64,000 bases of DNA from Ancistrus triradiatus (lineage: Eukaryota > Chordata > Actinopteri > Siluriformes > Loricariidae): contig JAJAGP010000758.1 of NCBI GenBank assembly GCA_025084515.1, forward strand, positions 239,076 through 303,075. Direction: 5' to 3'. The position numbers and the translations under genes were made by a program. Positions 44,110 through 57,785 of this stretch are shown here, piece after piece. Every line of letters begins with the position of its first letter. Within the stretch, counting starts at the first letter, position 1. Below the pieces are notes generated by a model that saw only the letters and a program-made list of their open reading frames with translations, had not been told where the DNA came from and ran no database searches.

Positions 44110-45226
44110 TCTACTGAAAACAAGTAGGAAGAAAAGGGTCTTTCCATTTCAACAATATCAGTCGTCTAGCCAACAGAGTGCAAAAAGCCAGCTTGTTGCA
44201 TTTAAGGTTACAGGAAAGATACAGGAATGTTAGACAGTTGGACAGATTATTCAGTTGGACACCAGGTGCTGCACTACCAGGTGCTGCACTGCAACTCCAA
44301 ATACTGCAGTATAAGGATAAAAGTCTGTTTGTTCTTCTCAAATTTTAGAATCATAGCCAAATATGGATTGTCTGAAAGTATATAGACCTGGACACAACCA
44401 CTGCATAAACAATAAGGTTGCAGCAGTTTGTCTACATCTATCACACGTAGATCCAAGTCTGGTCTAATTCTAGATGGTCTGACTTTACATCAGTGAAGTT
44501 GATGTACTGTTTTGAACTGTATCACCACATGCCATTGACAAATGAATAATGACTGAATTCTTCAAACACTTTTGTGCCACATCTTCTGGAATTTGTTCCT
44601 CTTCCCACCTATTCTTAAGACTATCTAAAACTGTTGAATTGTTTAGACAGATAAGCTCATGTATATTTCCTGTAACCTGCTTAAGATCAAGGCTAATGTT
44701 AAGGAGTCAAACAAGGGCTTGGGGGAATATAAAGGGAAAGAGTTGAAGAATGAGGCTACAAAGCTCCTTAGTTAGATATCTAAAGCTTCACAGATATCTA
44801 AAGTGCAAACTAAATTTTTTCACCCGCATTTCAAAGGATGCAAAATCATTGCCTAAATAAAGGCTATGAAAGGGCGGAATCTCACTCTTAGATGCTCCAT
44901 CTAGCGCTGAAGGTGTAAACATGGTTTTAACTACTGGAGTACATAATGAGAAATTGTAAAGTGCAGATGAGTGTCTAAACTTGTTGACGATTTTTACTGA
45001 CAGTATTAGACTGGGGTATGTCACTATAATATATAATGGCCATTTCCAATGGGAGTTCAGAGCATTGCAGTGATCTTAAGTTGATGAAGCCACAGGATGA
45101 CCTCTCTAAGAATAGCTTCAGAATCATGTGTCCTTCAACCGGTATATAAATGTCCTAATGTTAGTCGCCCAATAGCAGTAAAATTTGGGACCGTCACACC
45201 GCCATGAGTGCGAGGCTTCAGCAATA
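44110..45226 (-). pseudogene. L1-like LINE ORF2 C-terminal part
   Basis: On the minus strand: WATNIRTFIYRLKDT (about 45130-45175), SLILSVKIVNKFRHSSALYN with FTPSALDGASK (44880-45010), FASFEMRVKKFSLHFRYL (44790-44845), and a degraded cysteine-histidine segment (TRLGSTCDRCRQTAATLLF, about 44400-44470). These are the order and wording of the C-terminal region of fish L1/Tx1-type ORF2. Stops are present. The endonuclease and RT domains are missing. Confidence 0.7.
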
Positions 45227-45227
45227 T

Positions 45228-46797
45228 AGTGGAACCTCGGAATTCTAACTTAATTGGCTCCAGAAGGCCATACAAACACCGATTTGTTTGAGGTCGGAAT
45301 TAAATTTATCCATAAGAAGTAATCTAAATAAAGTTAAGCCTTTCCCGACCCTAAATTGATTGGTTTTAATACCTATATGTGTGTGTAATTAATGATTAAA
45401 AGCATGATGCAATGTAATGAAATGCATAAAATCAATAAAAACATGGAATAATTGAAATACAAAGACATGAAATAAGTGAACATAAAGTAAAACTATATAG
45501 GCACTGAGGCAAACACAGTTTCGGCACGTCTTATCACTGGGCCAACTGCGCTGAGACTGAAGGTTTGTTAGAAATCGCACCCATAACTGATATAATATAC
45601 AGTGGTGCTTGAAAGTTTGTGAACCCTTTAGAGTTTTCTATATTTCTGCATAAATATTACCTAAAACATCATCAGATTTTCACACATCCCAGAAATTCTA
45701 AAAGTAGATAAAGAGAACCCAGTTAAAGAAATGACACACAAATATTATACTTGGTCCTTTATTTATTGAGGAAAATGATCCAATATTACATATTAGTGAG
45801 TGGCAAAAGTATGTGAACCTCAAAATCAAGACCACTGTTACCCACCACAGAAGTGGTCGGCCAACAAAGATCACTCCAAGAGCAAGTCATGGAATAGTTG
45901 GTGAGGTCACAAAGGACCCACGGTAACTTCTAAGCAACTGAAGGCCCCTCTCACATTGGCTAATGTTAATGCTCATGACTCTAAAATCAGAAGAACACTG
46001 AACAACAATGGTGTGCATGGCAGAGTTGCAAGGAGAAAGCCACTGCTCTATAAAAAGAACATTGCTGCTCATCTGCAGTTTGCTAAAGATCACGTGAACA
46101 AACCAGAGGGCTATTGAAAGAATGTTTTGTGGACAGATGAGACCAAAATATAACTTTTTGGTTTAAAAGAAAAACGTTATGTTTGGAGAAAGGAAAACAC
46201 TGCATTCCAGCATAAGAATCTTATCCCATCTGTGAAACGTGGTGGGGCAAATGGGGTCACACCAGATACTGAAAGCAAAGGTTCACATACTTTTGCCACT
46301 CACTAATATGTAATATTGGATCATTTTCCTCAATAAAAAAATGACCAAGTATAATATTTTTGTTTCATTTCTTTAACTGGGTTCTCTTTATCTATTTTTA
46401 GGAGTTGTGTGAAAATCTGATATTTTAGGTCATATTTATGCCGAAATATAGAAAATTCTAAAGGGTTCACAAACTTTAAAGCACCACAGTACATATACAT
46501 AATATAATAATAAAATAATTAAATATGATATACATATTATGCTTATGATTGGACCATACTTCTTCCTTTGGAAGACTGTCTTGGTGCATTATTGCCACCG
46601 ACTGATGGTTGGAAGATCGCACCACTGAGTGTTCTGTTTAGGGTGCTGATGTTCAAGGTCGGAATTATTGTTTTAATTTAAGGGCAAAAAAAACAAACAA
46701 GCAAACAAACAAATAAACAACAACAACAACAAAAAAACAGACCGTTTGATGTCCAAATTGTCTAAGTAAAGAGGCGTTCGAATTCCAAGGTTCCACT
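45228..46797. mobile_element. pogo/Tigger-like element holding a Tc1-like insertion
   Basis: AGTGGAACCTCGGAATTCTA at 45228 and its complement at 46797 (minus strand AGTGGAACCTTGGAATTCGA) are matched termini. The inner sequence is AT-rich with no readable transposase. It separates the two halves of the L1-like LINE. Confidence 0.7.
45600..46489 (+). mobile_element. Internally deleted Tc1-like transposon (lineage 2)
   Basis: CAGTGGTGCTTGAAAGTTTG at 45600 pairs with AAACTTTAAAGCACCACAG at 46489, with TA at both sides. Subterminal GAGTGGCAAAAGTATGTGAA and its complement near 46285-46305 are also inverted. The transposase is reduced to a middle part (RSGRPTKITPRA near 45850, first-Asp region WTDETK near 46130). 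Confidence 0.85.
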
Positions 46798-46939
46798 CTA
46801 TGCATTTCCATATACAGTTTTTTTTTTTGTTCCAGAAGAAGGTCGCAGAAAAAAATCTGAAACAAGTATAGAATCTATGTAATACATTAATCTTAACTGT
46901 ATGGATCATTCCACATGGTTAGTAATTGGTTCTCCTTGT

Positions 46940-47600
46940 ATTGGAGCGGACTGTTATACATGCAGTTCATGATTCTGAGATCGTCTTTCAAGTTCACCAT
47001 CATGTTTGAGCTCAATCACTGTATTTTGCAACATAGTTACACCAACAGACCATGCTGACAGTCTTTTTTCCATGCCTTTGACAGTGGTCCTCATAAGCTG
47101 TACTTTGGAGTGGATTGAGACCATACTGCAACTGTGTTAACAGTTGCCTAGCAGTTAAGGTACTGTACTATAGACCAAAAGGTCCAGTTTTCAAATCCCA
47201 CTGCTGCCAAGCTGTCACTCTTGTGTCCTTGAGCAAGGCCCTTAACCCACAATTTCTTGGATTGTAAGATTGTATCAACTGTAAGTCGTTCTGGATAAGG
47301 GCATCTGCTAAATGCTGTACTGTTTGTGATTTCTGATGTAGCATCTTTTAACTCACTTCTGAGAAGACAAAATTATTCTGCACATGTATTCTTTAGCTTT
47401 GACTTGACAACAGCAAACATGTCTGCTCCCAGTGAAGAAAGAAGGTCCTCCTTCAGAGTTGCAATGTCCACTTGAGACTCTTGCCATGGGCTGGATGTTG
47501 TTTGACATTGGGCTGTAGAAATTCGTGGTGTGGAGATTTTAGGCAAGTTGCTTGAAGTGTTGCAGTATTTGTTTTCACAAAGATTGGCGGCCATAGACAT
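46940..47600 (-). pseudogene. L1-like LINE ORF1 (coiled coil), split by a SINE
   Basis: On the minus strand the start is near 47600 (MSMAANLCENKYC). It continues with DIATLKEDLLSSLGADMFAV and VKSKLKNTCAE, then after the SINE with VQLMRTTVKGMEKRLSAWSV and TMLQNTVIELKHDGELERRS. Heptad-like spacing of Leu, Val and Met fits the coiled coil of L1-type ORF1 RNA-binding proteins. With 44110-45226 it is part of one minus-strand LINE. Confidence 0.65.
47133..47322 (+). repeat. tRNA-derived SINE inside L1-like ORF1
   Basis: Box A-like TTGCCTAGCAGTTAAGG, box B-like TTTCAAATCCCACTG, core CCTTGAGCAAGGCCCTTAAC, end GTAAGTCGTTCTGGATAAGG and GCATCTGCTAAATG. Confidence 0.85.
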
Positions 47601-48642
47601 GGCAAATAGAGTTCAGCCTTACATGAAAAAAGCAGGTTTCACATGAAATATGGAAAACAATATGTAGTCCAACAATAATTTAAAAGACAGCAGACTGGAG
47701 CCTTTCTCCAAACATCTTACTCCATTGCCAGGTCTGAACATCAGGTGTAAATTTGAAAATAATTTAAAAAAACAAAATGATGGTTGCAGTTTCTCTCTCT
47801 TTCATTTGAATGTTTTCATTCTGAAATAGAATAAATGAATAAATATACTACCAGACACGTGAAACAGTGCCACATAAACTCCTGTATCAATAAGAGCAAC
47901 AGCAGGTCCAGATTCATAGCTATGTGCAGCTGGAGCAGGTGTACTGGAAGCCAGCAGCCCAGCTCACAGGCATCTTTACTTATTCGCTTTGACACCAATG
48001 TGACATAATTGTCCATTTGCGAGCTATCATATTGAAAGCATGGAGAAAAGCCAGCATGCTGATCCAAAGCAGAGAAGAAACATAGTGCTTATATAACAAC
48101 AGAGGCAAAAAGACAACCCGAGATCAGATGTTAAAGCAGCAGTTTTAACCACCTGGGACATCATTATTTTAGGTACTTTGTTTAATAACATTTAATATTA
48201 AACTTTCTGGTTAAAATTTCAAAACTAATAATGAATGAAGAAACACGAATATAAGAATTTAATTTCAGACAAATAATTTGAGCAAGTTTGTGTGAGTAAA
48301 TTTCATTGTAGTTCTCCATTTATTGTTTGTCTCATGATAATGTTAAAATGTTAAAATCAAAAATATTCTGCTCAATATTGATATCTCATTATAATGGTTA
48401 ACCCATTTCTTAAATCAACAGAAAACAGCCATTTCTCTGTTTCTTTATTAACTTGATTTTTCTTCCATTTTAAGCTAGTCACATCTAAGACACTCGCATA
48501 TCTAACTTAAATGCAAAAAATATACTGTACACACTAAAATAAATGACATCACCATTTGCAAACCAAACAAACAATGAATAAACCAGTGATATTTAAAAAT
48601 GATAGTAAATACACTGAAAATCTCATACATAATATTTATTTC
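47601..48642. other. Unassigned stretch
   Basis: It probably includes the 5' UTR of the L1-like LINE. The frame at 47816-48067 (-) has no recognisable motif. Confidence 0.3.
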
Positions 48643-48911
48643 TATCACGGATCGCCGGGGTTTTTGACTACAAGTGCCCCTCCTTGCCGCCTGGGGGCGA
48701 CCCGGACAATGTTTGTGGTGGTGCTCCGCCGGACTGCAAAGTGCCAGAAAGAGAGGCTAGGACCCTGATTAGTGTGACTTTCAGGTGTTCCTCGGGGTAT
48801 TTAGGCAGGGTCCTAGCCCTCCCAGGACGCGGAGCGTTGTTTTGGAACTACGTTCCTTCGGACTGTTGCGACGGAATCTTGTGTCCAGTATAAGTGGACT
48901 GTTTATGCCGG
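48643..48911 (+). repeat. N3 LTR, left part
   Basis: It contains TATTTAGGCAGGG (48798-48810, promoter-like) and, about 31 bases on, GCGGAGCGTT (48829-48838), the exact complement of the putative primer site at 61203-61212. It ends with the CCGG target site (48908-48911). Confidence 0.78.
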
Positions 48912-49679
48912 TGTTACACCGTATTCTGTGACCACCGTATTTTGTGACCACAGAGGGCGCATTATCTCTGTTTAGGTTCTGGAGCGCGAGCGCTCGGTTC
49001 TTGTTCACGTGCACTCCGCGCGCGTTGTGCGCAGAGTATGTAGGCTACGCCAAAGCGCTTTAGTTCTACCGCGACGCGCTTTGTTTTCTCGTTTTGAAAC
49101 GTTCGGCAGGTCTAAGGTTGAGAAATGCGTTTATGTGCATCTTATGCTGTCTGTTTACTACATAAAATAAACTCTACATGAATGTTTCATTGAGATTATT
49201 CTACATACTTAAAGGTCAAATAATAAAATAATGACAATCGTCTTTAATTTAAATAGCAGCACCTTTCACACAGCAGCAGTTCAAAGTAAGGACATAAAAT
49301 GGGGCCCATACAATAAATAAAAGAATAAAAGGCAAAACCAAATTAAGGGTTTTTCAAAAACATAATTTAAAGAACCCAACAAGGGGTAATAACATTATCT
49401 TATGAGGTACTTGAAATTAAAAATAAAGGCAATGGGAATACTTATTCATCAAATTAGATGGTAAAAAAACTGTTTTTAAACCACAGGTAGCCAAGTATTA
49501 TTGAAATATGGTATTATTTGATGCCTCTTCAGGCCTTTGTGAAATATGAGCAGTCCATCTTGTTACATAAGGAAGAACGGAAAATATATGTGTTAATATA
49601 TGAGTCTTCAGTCCAAAAAGCTATCAGTTATGACAGCTACAAACAGAATGTGTTACACCATTGCATCTACACCAAAAAA

Positions 49680-50760
49680 AAGAGAAAGATATTGCCATGC
49701 AGGTCACCGATTCTAACGACCCCATCAGAATATGTGACTCCACTGTCTCTCAACAGTAAAGAGTACAGGTTCAACCAAATCATTTCAGGTGACTTACCAT
49801 CACTTCTTCCCAGAAAAAACTCTATTTCATGACTGGAATGATCTAAACTGGTGTGCCATGCAGGTCACCAATCCTGACGACCCCCATCAGAATATGTGAC
49901 TCCACTGTCTCTCAGCAATAAACAGTACAGGTTCAACCAAATCTTTTCAGGTGACTTACCATCACTTCTTCTTCCCAGTAGAATCTCTATTTCCTGACTG
50001 GAATGATCTAAACTGGTGTGCTATGTGGGTCACCAATTCTGACGACCTCCATCAGAATATGTGACTTCACTGTCTCTCAACAATAAACAGTACAGGTTCA
50101 ACCAACTCATTCTAGGTGATTTACCATCACTAAACAGTACAGGTACAACCAACTCTATTCAGGTGACTTACCATCACTTCTTCTTCCCAGTAGAAACTCT
50201 ACTTCCTGACTGGTATGATCTAAACTGGGTGTGGCCATGCAGGTCACCAATTCTGACGACCCCCATCAGAATATGTGACTCCACTGTCTCTCAGCAATAA
50301 ACAGTACAGGTTCAACCAAATCTTTTCAGGTGACTTACCATCACTTCTTCTTCCCAGTAGAATCTCTATTTCCTGCCTGAAATGATCTAAACTGGTGTGC
50401 TATGTGGGTCACCAATTCTGACGACCTCCATCAAAATATGTGACTTCACTGTCTCTCAACAATAAACAGTACAGGTTCAACCAACTCATTCTAGGTGATT
50501 TACCATCACTAAACAGTACAGGTACAACCAACTCTATTCAGGTGACTTACCATCACTTCTTCTTGCCAGTAGAAACTCTACTTCCTGACTGGAATGAACT
50601 TAACCGGTGTGCCATGCAGGTCACTGATTCTGACGACCTCCATCAGAATATGTGACTTCACTGTATCTCAGCTGGAATGAACTTAACTGGTGTGCCATGC
50701 AGGTCACTGATTCTGACGACCTCCATCAGAATATGTGACTCCACTGAATTTCAGCATTAA
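49680..50760 (-). repeat. 165-bp satellite array, left arm
   Basis: About six to seven units (markers GTACAGGTTC at 49763, 49925, 50090, 50304 and 50469), containing TCAGAATATGTGACTTCACT. Two units carry an extra 47-bp partial copy (50137, 50516), giving a 379-bp higher-order period (50090 to 50469). Confidence 0.9.
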
Positions 50761-50959
50761 ACAGCACAGATTAAAACAAATCTTTTCTGCATTAATTACT
50801 AGAATGTATAGCCTTGTTTTGGGGGTGATCAAATCCAATGCATCTCATCTAAAAGTTGTGAGAAATTAATTTAAAATTTACTTCTAAATTCACTTGCCAT
50901 AAACCAAAGTCTCCAGCCCAATACATGATGGCCAAAAAGGCATATTAAACAAGAATATA

Positions 50960-53900
50960 CAGTGGGGCAAAAAAGTCAGCCACTGATTGTGCAAGTTCTC
51001 CTACTTATAAAGATGAGAGAGGTCTGTAAAAAAAAATCCTGTAAATCACATTGTAGGATTTTTAAAGAATTTAATTATAAATTATGATGGAAAATAAGTA
51101 TTTGGTCAATAACAAAAGTTCAGCTCAATACTTTGTAACATAACTTTTGTTGGCAATAACAGAGGTCAAACATTTCTGCAAGTCTTCACCAGGTTGGCAC
51201 ACACTGTAGCTGGTATTTTGGCCCAATCCTCCATGTAGATCTCCTCTAGAGCAGTGATGTTTTGGGTCAACACGGACTTTCAACTCCCTTCACAAATTTT
51301 CTATGCGGTTGAGGTCTGGAGACTGGCTAGGAAACTCCAGGACCTTGAAATGCTTTTTACAGAGCCACTCATTCGTTGCCCGAGCATTGTGTTTGTGATC
51401 ATTGTCATGCTGGGAGACCCAGCCATGTTCCTTCTTCAATGCTCTCACTGATGGAAGGGGGTTTTGGCTTAAAATCTCATGATGCATGCCCCCGTTCATT
51501 CTTCCCTTAACACGGATCAGTCGCCCTGTCCCCCTTGCAGAAAAACAGTCCCAAAGCATGAGGTTTCCACCCCCATGCTTCCCGGTAGGTATGGCGCAAC
51601 TCAGAATTCTTCTTCCTCCAAACACGGCGAGTTGAGTTTTTACCAAAAAGTTCTATTTTGGTTTCATCTGATCACATTATATTCTCCCAATCCTCTTCTG
51701 GATCATCCATATGCTCTCTGGCAGCCTTCAGATGGGTCTGGACATGTACTAGCTTAAGCAGGGGGACATACCTGGCACTGTAGTCAAGTCAAGTCAAGTC
51801 AGATCTGTTTATATAGTGCTTTTTACAATGGAGTATTGCCTCAAAGCAACTTTACAAGTTTAGATTATCTCCTAATAACTACGTCCAATCCCAAATTGAG
51901 CAAGCCTAGGGTGACAGTGGCAAGGAAAAACTCCCTGAGTGTTATAGGAAGAAACCTTGGGAGGACCAAGACTCAAAAAGGGACCCAACCTCCTTGGGCG
52001 GCGTAGATGATAAATCTAAGAGCGAAACTAAAGTCATGGATTTCCAAAGTTCGAATAAAAGTGGAAGTATGCACATCGGCATTAAGTGGCCCAGGTTGGT
52101 GGGTTGGAAGCGGAGACGGAATCAGCTTGATTGAGCTACACAGCTCGGATGAACATCATGTGTGGGGCCTGGAACGCCGGAACACAGCCGGAGAAACCGA
52201 AAATGTAATTAGTTTGCTTAAGAGCTGGCAGTGTCTATTACATCACCGATGGCCATGTCAAGCACTGATGCCATGTGTAGCATGAGAATGCCCCGTCAGC
52301 TTTAGAGGCCTATAGCAGCATAGCTAGAAAGAGGAGAACTGGTAGGAAACACAGCCAAGAGGGATCATCATGAGACATTGGCAACCCACGGGAGGAGAAA
52401 CAGCAACCCACCCGTTCGATCACCATAAGACTCTTTGACTATGAATCCCCCAGCTCTGCCCTAGTCCCCTCAGGGAAGGGATGCATGAGTCAAGATCACG
52501 AGGACTCCGAATCCCAGTTCAGCCCAGACCGCCCACTTCGCACTCCCGGCTAGCGGACAACAAGGCAGGCAGACAATGACTCCAGACTCTGCCCCAGTGC
52601 CGCAGCCATGTACCTGGTCTAAATCCTACAAAAGCCTGTGTTAAATAGGTATGTCTTTAGCCTAGACTTAAAAATTGGAGGTGTCCTGAGTCTCGAACTA
52701 AGTGGGAAGTTTATTTCCAGAGTTGGGGGGCCTGTATGAGAAAGCCTTTCCTTCCCCCTGCTGTTCTAGGAACTAAAGACATTCCTGTAACCGGCGACGA
52801 AGTAGAACGGTTGGATTGTAAACTCTAAGAGTTCACTCAGATATGGTGGGGCCAAGGCCATAACTTTATAAGTTATAAGAAGTAATTTTGTATCGAGCGG
52901 ATTTGACTTGAACCAGTGTAGATTATAGAACAGAGTGATAGATCAAATTTTCTAGTCCCCGTTAGCACTCGGGCAGCTGCATTCTGACTAACGGAAAGTT
53001 TATTTTAGATTTACTAGAGCTCCAGTATAAGGCGTTACGTCATCCAACCTTTGAAAGGTTTAAACGCATGAACAAGTTTTTCTGTTTATCATAAAAGAGA
53101 GATAATTTCTAAAGTTTAGCGATATTACGTAATTGAAAGAAAGCAATTCGAGTGATGCTGCAATGTGCTCATCAATGATAGATCCTGAATCACGGTGACC
53201 CCTAGTTTTTACAGATGGATTGGGGCAATACTGGACAGCATCTAGATTTAGATGATGTAGCCAACCTTGGTCTCTCACAGCCTTAGGTCCCACTATAGAA
53301 AAAATCAGTTTTATCGAAGTTAATTGAGAGAAAAATTTAAATAACATCCAATCTTTTATTTCCCTTTACACAGTCCTCCATCGATTTTGTTGATTGTAAG
53401 GGTCTGCATTATGTGTTTGGCCTGATATGTCAGCTGGTGTATCATCGGCATAGCAATTGGAAACTAATGCCATGTGTTACGAATAACTTTAACTGGGCCT
53501 AGTGGGCAGCATGTACAGAGAGATAAAGCGGGCCAAGCACTGACCCCTGGGTACGCTACTTCACTTTTGAGAGCTTAGACCTTAGATTATTTATAATGAA
53601 CAACCGGGTACCGTCAGTTTAGTAGAGATTTAAACCAAGAAAGTGCTAATCCCTTAATACCTACCTACAGTATTTTTCTAGAGTCTGTGTTAGTAAAACA
53701 AATCTGATCTATAGTGTCAAATGCTGCACTTAAATCTACGAACAAGACAAGAAACACATCCCTATCTGAGGACCTTAACAAGTCATTTAGTACCCGAATT
53801 AATGCTGTTTCAGTACTATGATGGGGCTTGACCAGCCTGAACTGTTTTCATAAATTTCATTCCTTTGGAGTAACTGCAGAGCTGCTGATAGACCGGCTTT

Positions 53901-56900
53901 TTTCTAAGATTTTTGCACAGAACGGTAGATTTTTGAAATTGGTCTATAATTAGATATCACAACTAGGGTCAAGTGACTTTTTTAATAGTGGGTTGAATAA
54001 CAGCAGACTTAAGGATTTGGGCACATACCAAAGGTAAGGGATGAATTTGAAATACTAACAACTGGACTCTATAACACTAGGTAATACTTTGTTTGAGTAA
54101 ACGTGTAGTACTTGGATCTAATAAACATGTTGATGACTTAGACGAGCTGCTGACAGTGCGGATTTATTCAGTATTAGTAATTGGGTAAAAGATTCTAATC
54201 TTGATTTACAGCTCATTAAACAGAATGTCTTCACTATTGCTGCATCTGGAAGTGGCTTAATAGTTTTGGTGATGTGATGAGCATTGAGTTTTAATATGCC
54301 TAAACTTTCTGTGGGGGTTTTTTGTTAATTTGGAGACTGTATTAAACGAGAAATCTTGGATTCTTTCTTATTTTCTCTATGATAGAAGGGAAGTAATGCA
54401 CGCTTAGCTTAGTGAGGGCATTCTTAACTCTGCCATGCTGTCCCTCCAAGCAATCTTAAACAACCTCCAATTTACTATGTCTTCCACTGCGCTCTAATGA
54501 ATTGTTCTTTGCTTTAAGTAGGGGTGGGTCATTATACCATGGTGCCTAGCCTTTTTTTCCCCTAATGTGTTTTTCAGCACCCCTAGCAGAGCAGTTTGTT
54601 CCAGGTTGACGAGAGCACACACATTCCTCATTGATCATTTAAACACTCAAGAGGATTGATCTCATAGGTGTATTAATTTCAATTCTGGTAGTTTTTTTAA
54701 TAAATGCAGCTGGAGTGCCAGATGTATAGTGCTTGTGATAATGAGGCAAGATTTTATTTATTAGAATAGCTCAGATACTAAAAGATAGTGATCTGAAATC
54801 GAATCATTTTTTGCGGGAAAACATCAAGGTTATCTGTATTGATACCAAATGTAATTTAGATCTAAAGTATGATTACAGCTTGGTTGTCCCCCTCACATTC
54901 TGAGTGATACTCATGATTCTCATATGGACTCCAAGCAATTTTAAGTGGATCCTGCTCTTGGTCAAAGTTGAATATTGAAATCACCTACATTAAAGGCCTT
55001 ATCTGTTGACAGTATTAGCAGAAAGAAAGTTAGGCAAATTCCGAAGAAATACTAAATAGGGACTCATGATGACGGTAAATAGTGATAAGCTGAAAAGATG
55101 TGGTTTTGACTTCCATAAGGTGGAATTCAGTGACATTAAGAATCAGTATTTCAAAAGAATATGCCTTGTAATGGATTTACTGTAACGCCTAACTCTTTTT
55201 GTGGCTAGGGCTTTCCCCCGACCTTAGGAACGAGGGCAATTAGCATGCACCCTGTACATCCAGAGGTGAAGGCTTCATTTAAGGCTAAAATATTCTCAGG
55301 TTTCTAATCCAAGGCTCATGAGACAAGAGAGTGTGTAAGCATTTATTAGTGATCATTTATTACATCACGCCTTTGTTTGTAAGTGATCTAATGTTAAGTA
55401 ATCCTAGCTTTAGTCTATATGTTGTTATTTTCCTTTGGCCGCATCTGTGTTTATACTAATGAGGTTATTAAACAGACTTTTTGAAAGCGTTTAACGTTTT
55501 AGAGGCAGATGCAAGGGTCGACAAAACTGTTTCAATAATGTGGGTTCTGGGTGACGTGCTGGCTACCAGCGACGTTTGGTTAAGCCGGTCTGTCTGCCTG
55601 CCTGACCCCTGCCTCGGGATAGTCTCCCCTAACCAATTGGCCATAAGACTATGGGCATGTTTGCAAGGAGAGGACGCAGCACCCTCCCAAGTGGTATGGA
55701 CACCGTCCCATCTAAAAGGCCAGCTTACCCTCAAAGGCTGTCCAGTTGTCTATATAACCCATGTTCTTTTCAGAACACCACTTGGACAGCCCGCAGTTCA
55801 GCGACATAACCTGCTGTAGGCTGGTCACCTCGACGCATTGGGGATGGGGCCAGAGCACACTACAGCATCGTCCTCGCCTATAGACATATACACGCGTAAT
55901 ACATTACCCCACATGAATAACTAATCCTAGAGAATCTGCGGCTCTCGAGTTCACTAAGACCTTACAATGTCCGGCACTCTGGGCCGGGATACCGAGAACT
56001 CTAGGCTGCTGGTGTCCCTAAAAGGGGTAGCAAGTTTTTACGTGTCGTAAAATAGAGTCACCTATGAACCAAGCTCTTTCAACAGGCTGCTCATGGGTGT
56101 TTCACTGAGGAGGGCAAACCTGTTGGCAGTGACAGGTAAAAGAGTGGTGTCCTCGTGGACTAGCCTACGACTACGTCGCCAAAACCGTCACCCCGTTGTC
56201 CCTGCTGGCGAGCGACTCTGCCGTAGCTGGGGATCTAACTTCACTGTGGCATCCCTAATCTGATCAGCTATGAGCTGAGCTAGCCTTGTCTAATGTCTGG
56301 ATGCCGCTCTAAAACTACAATCTTCTCGTCAGCTGGCTACAAGCCTACACCTATCCAAAAAAAAAACAAGTAAATTTTACACTAATGACGGAGGACGAAT
56401 AGTAAACAATTCCCCACGCGGCACAGGGAACAGCACAGCAGGAAGCCATGGTTAGTACAATCAATGAATTAAGGTACTTAGCTTTAGTGTTGGGGGTGCC
56501 GAGTAAGATATGGTTCAGCTGCGCCGATGGCCAATACATTCTCGTTAATGATGCGTTAATACACGTTAATTCAAACAAAACGTCCACAAAAAACTAAGTC
56601 TCCAGAATAAAGTGAGAAAAAACTGTAAAAAAGTTTAAAACCACCTACTGCAAAAGAAGATGCACTCTGTCTGGTAATTTCTAATGGTAATTACTACAAA
56701 CACAGCCGGTATACCTGTCAAGTTACAATAACGATTTAAGCGGGGGCGAAAAGGAAGTGATAAGGAAAAAGAGAAAAAAGGGGTAGGAAAGGGGTGACTA
56801 ACTATCCCCCCCCTCTCCTCTCCTTATCCTTAGATAAAATGATTAGATGTTGTAAAAAAAACCTACTATATATACGATTATATATGATACAATCCGATCG

Positions 56901-57782
56901 GGAATTAAAATAGTTCAAAGGTATTAACTGCTACACACTACGAACGCGTGCGTCCTGTGTGCAATCGGGTATATGAGTCTGGGGGTTGCCAATCTTGCAA
57001 TCCCTCGCGTCAGTGCTCAGCGTTCGCTCTCAGCGTTCTCTAGCGTTCCTCAGCTTTTTTCCCTGTATGGATCTGAGTCCCTCTCGGCATAGTGGTGTTA
57101 CGGATGGTAGTCTTGTTTGCTTTGGTCCCAGCTCCTCTTCAAGGTCATTCATCAGGTCCCCTCCGTGTAGTTCCTGGGATTTTTGCTCACTGTTCTCAAT
57201 GATCATTTTTGCCCAACAGGATTGAATCCTTTGTGTGGAGCCCCAATCGGGGGGAGATTATCATGTTCCTTGTAGTCTTACAATTGCTCCTAACAGTTGA
57301 TTTATTCACACCAACCTGCTGCCTATTGTAGATTCACCTCTTCCCAGCCTGGTGCAGGTCTACAATTTTCTTCCTGGTGTCCTAAACAACAACTCTTTGG
57401 TCTTGGCATGGTTGAGTTTTGGAGTCTGACTGTTTGAGGCTTTGGACAGGTTGTCTTTTATACAGATAAGAAAGGTCAAACAGGTGCCATTACTACAACA
57501 TTAAGAGTGGAGGACAGAAAGCTTCATACAGAAAGTAGTTACAGGTCGTGGCGAGCCAAAAATCTTGCTTGTTTGTGGGTGACAAATACTTATTTTCCCC
57601 ATGATTTACAATTGAATTCTTTAAAATCCTACAATGTGATTGTCTTTCTTGGATTTTTTTTTCTTCCTTTTGTCTCTCATAGTTGAAGGTGTAGCTATGA
57701 TGAAAATTACAGACCTCTCTGATCTTTCTAAGTAGGAGAACTTGCACAATCAGTGGCTGACTAAATACTTTTTTGCCCCACT
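50960..57782 (-). mobile_element. Tc1-like transposon (lineage 1) split by a LINE
   Basis: The ends are CAGTGGGGCAAAAAAGTCAG at 50960 and its complement at 57782. The N-terminal half lies at 57063-57782 (start region near 57420) and the catalytic half at 50960-51780 (minus strand GWVSQHDNDHKHNA, SQSPDLNRIENL). The two halves join in register with 2731-4120 when 51781-57062 is removed. Frameshifts are present. Confidence 0.88.
51781..57062 (-). pseudogene. L2-type LINE, nearly full length, inserted in a Tc1-like element
   Basis: On the minus strand, 5' UTR and ORF1 lie at about 57060-55450. The ORF1 start region near 56455-56340 matches 63640-63720. NRFALLSETP near 56120, followed by a stretch like SLLKELGS and GDSILRH (about 56080-56060), recalls the esterase-type ORF1 of CR1/L2 LINEs. 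Endonuclease remnants follow (GDFNIQ near 54975), then RT parts at about 53750-52650 (catalytic Asp region near 53725, then FFQLRNIAKL near 53120). The 3' end is a GTCAA-type tandem tail at 51781-51800. CTGTA at both junctions may be the target duplication. Stops and frameshifts are everywhere. Confidence 0.8.
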
Positions 57783-57785
57783 GTA

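Noticed and set aside
5991..47322. SINE heads as functional tRNA genes
   Set aside because: They lack a complete cloverleaf and are followed by the SINE core and tail; they are dispersed repeats.
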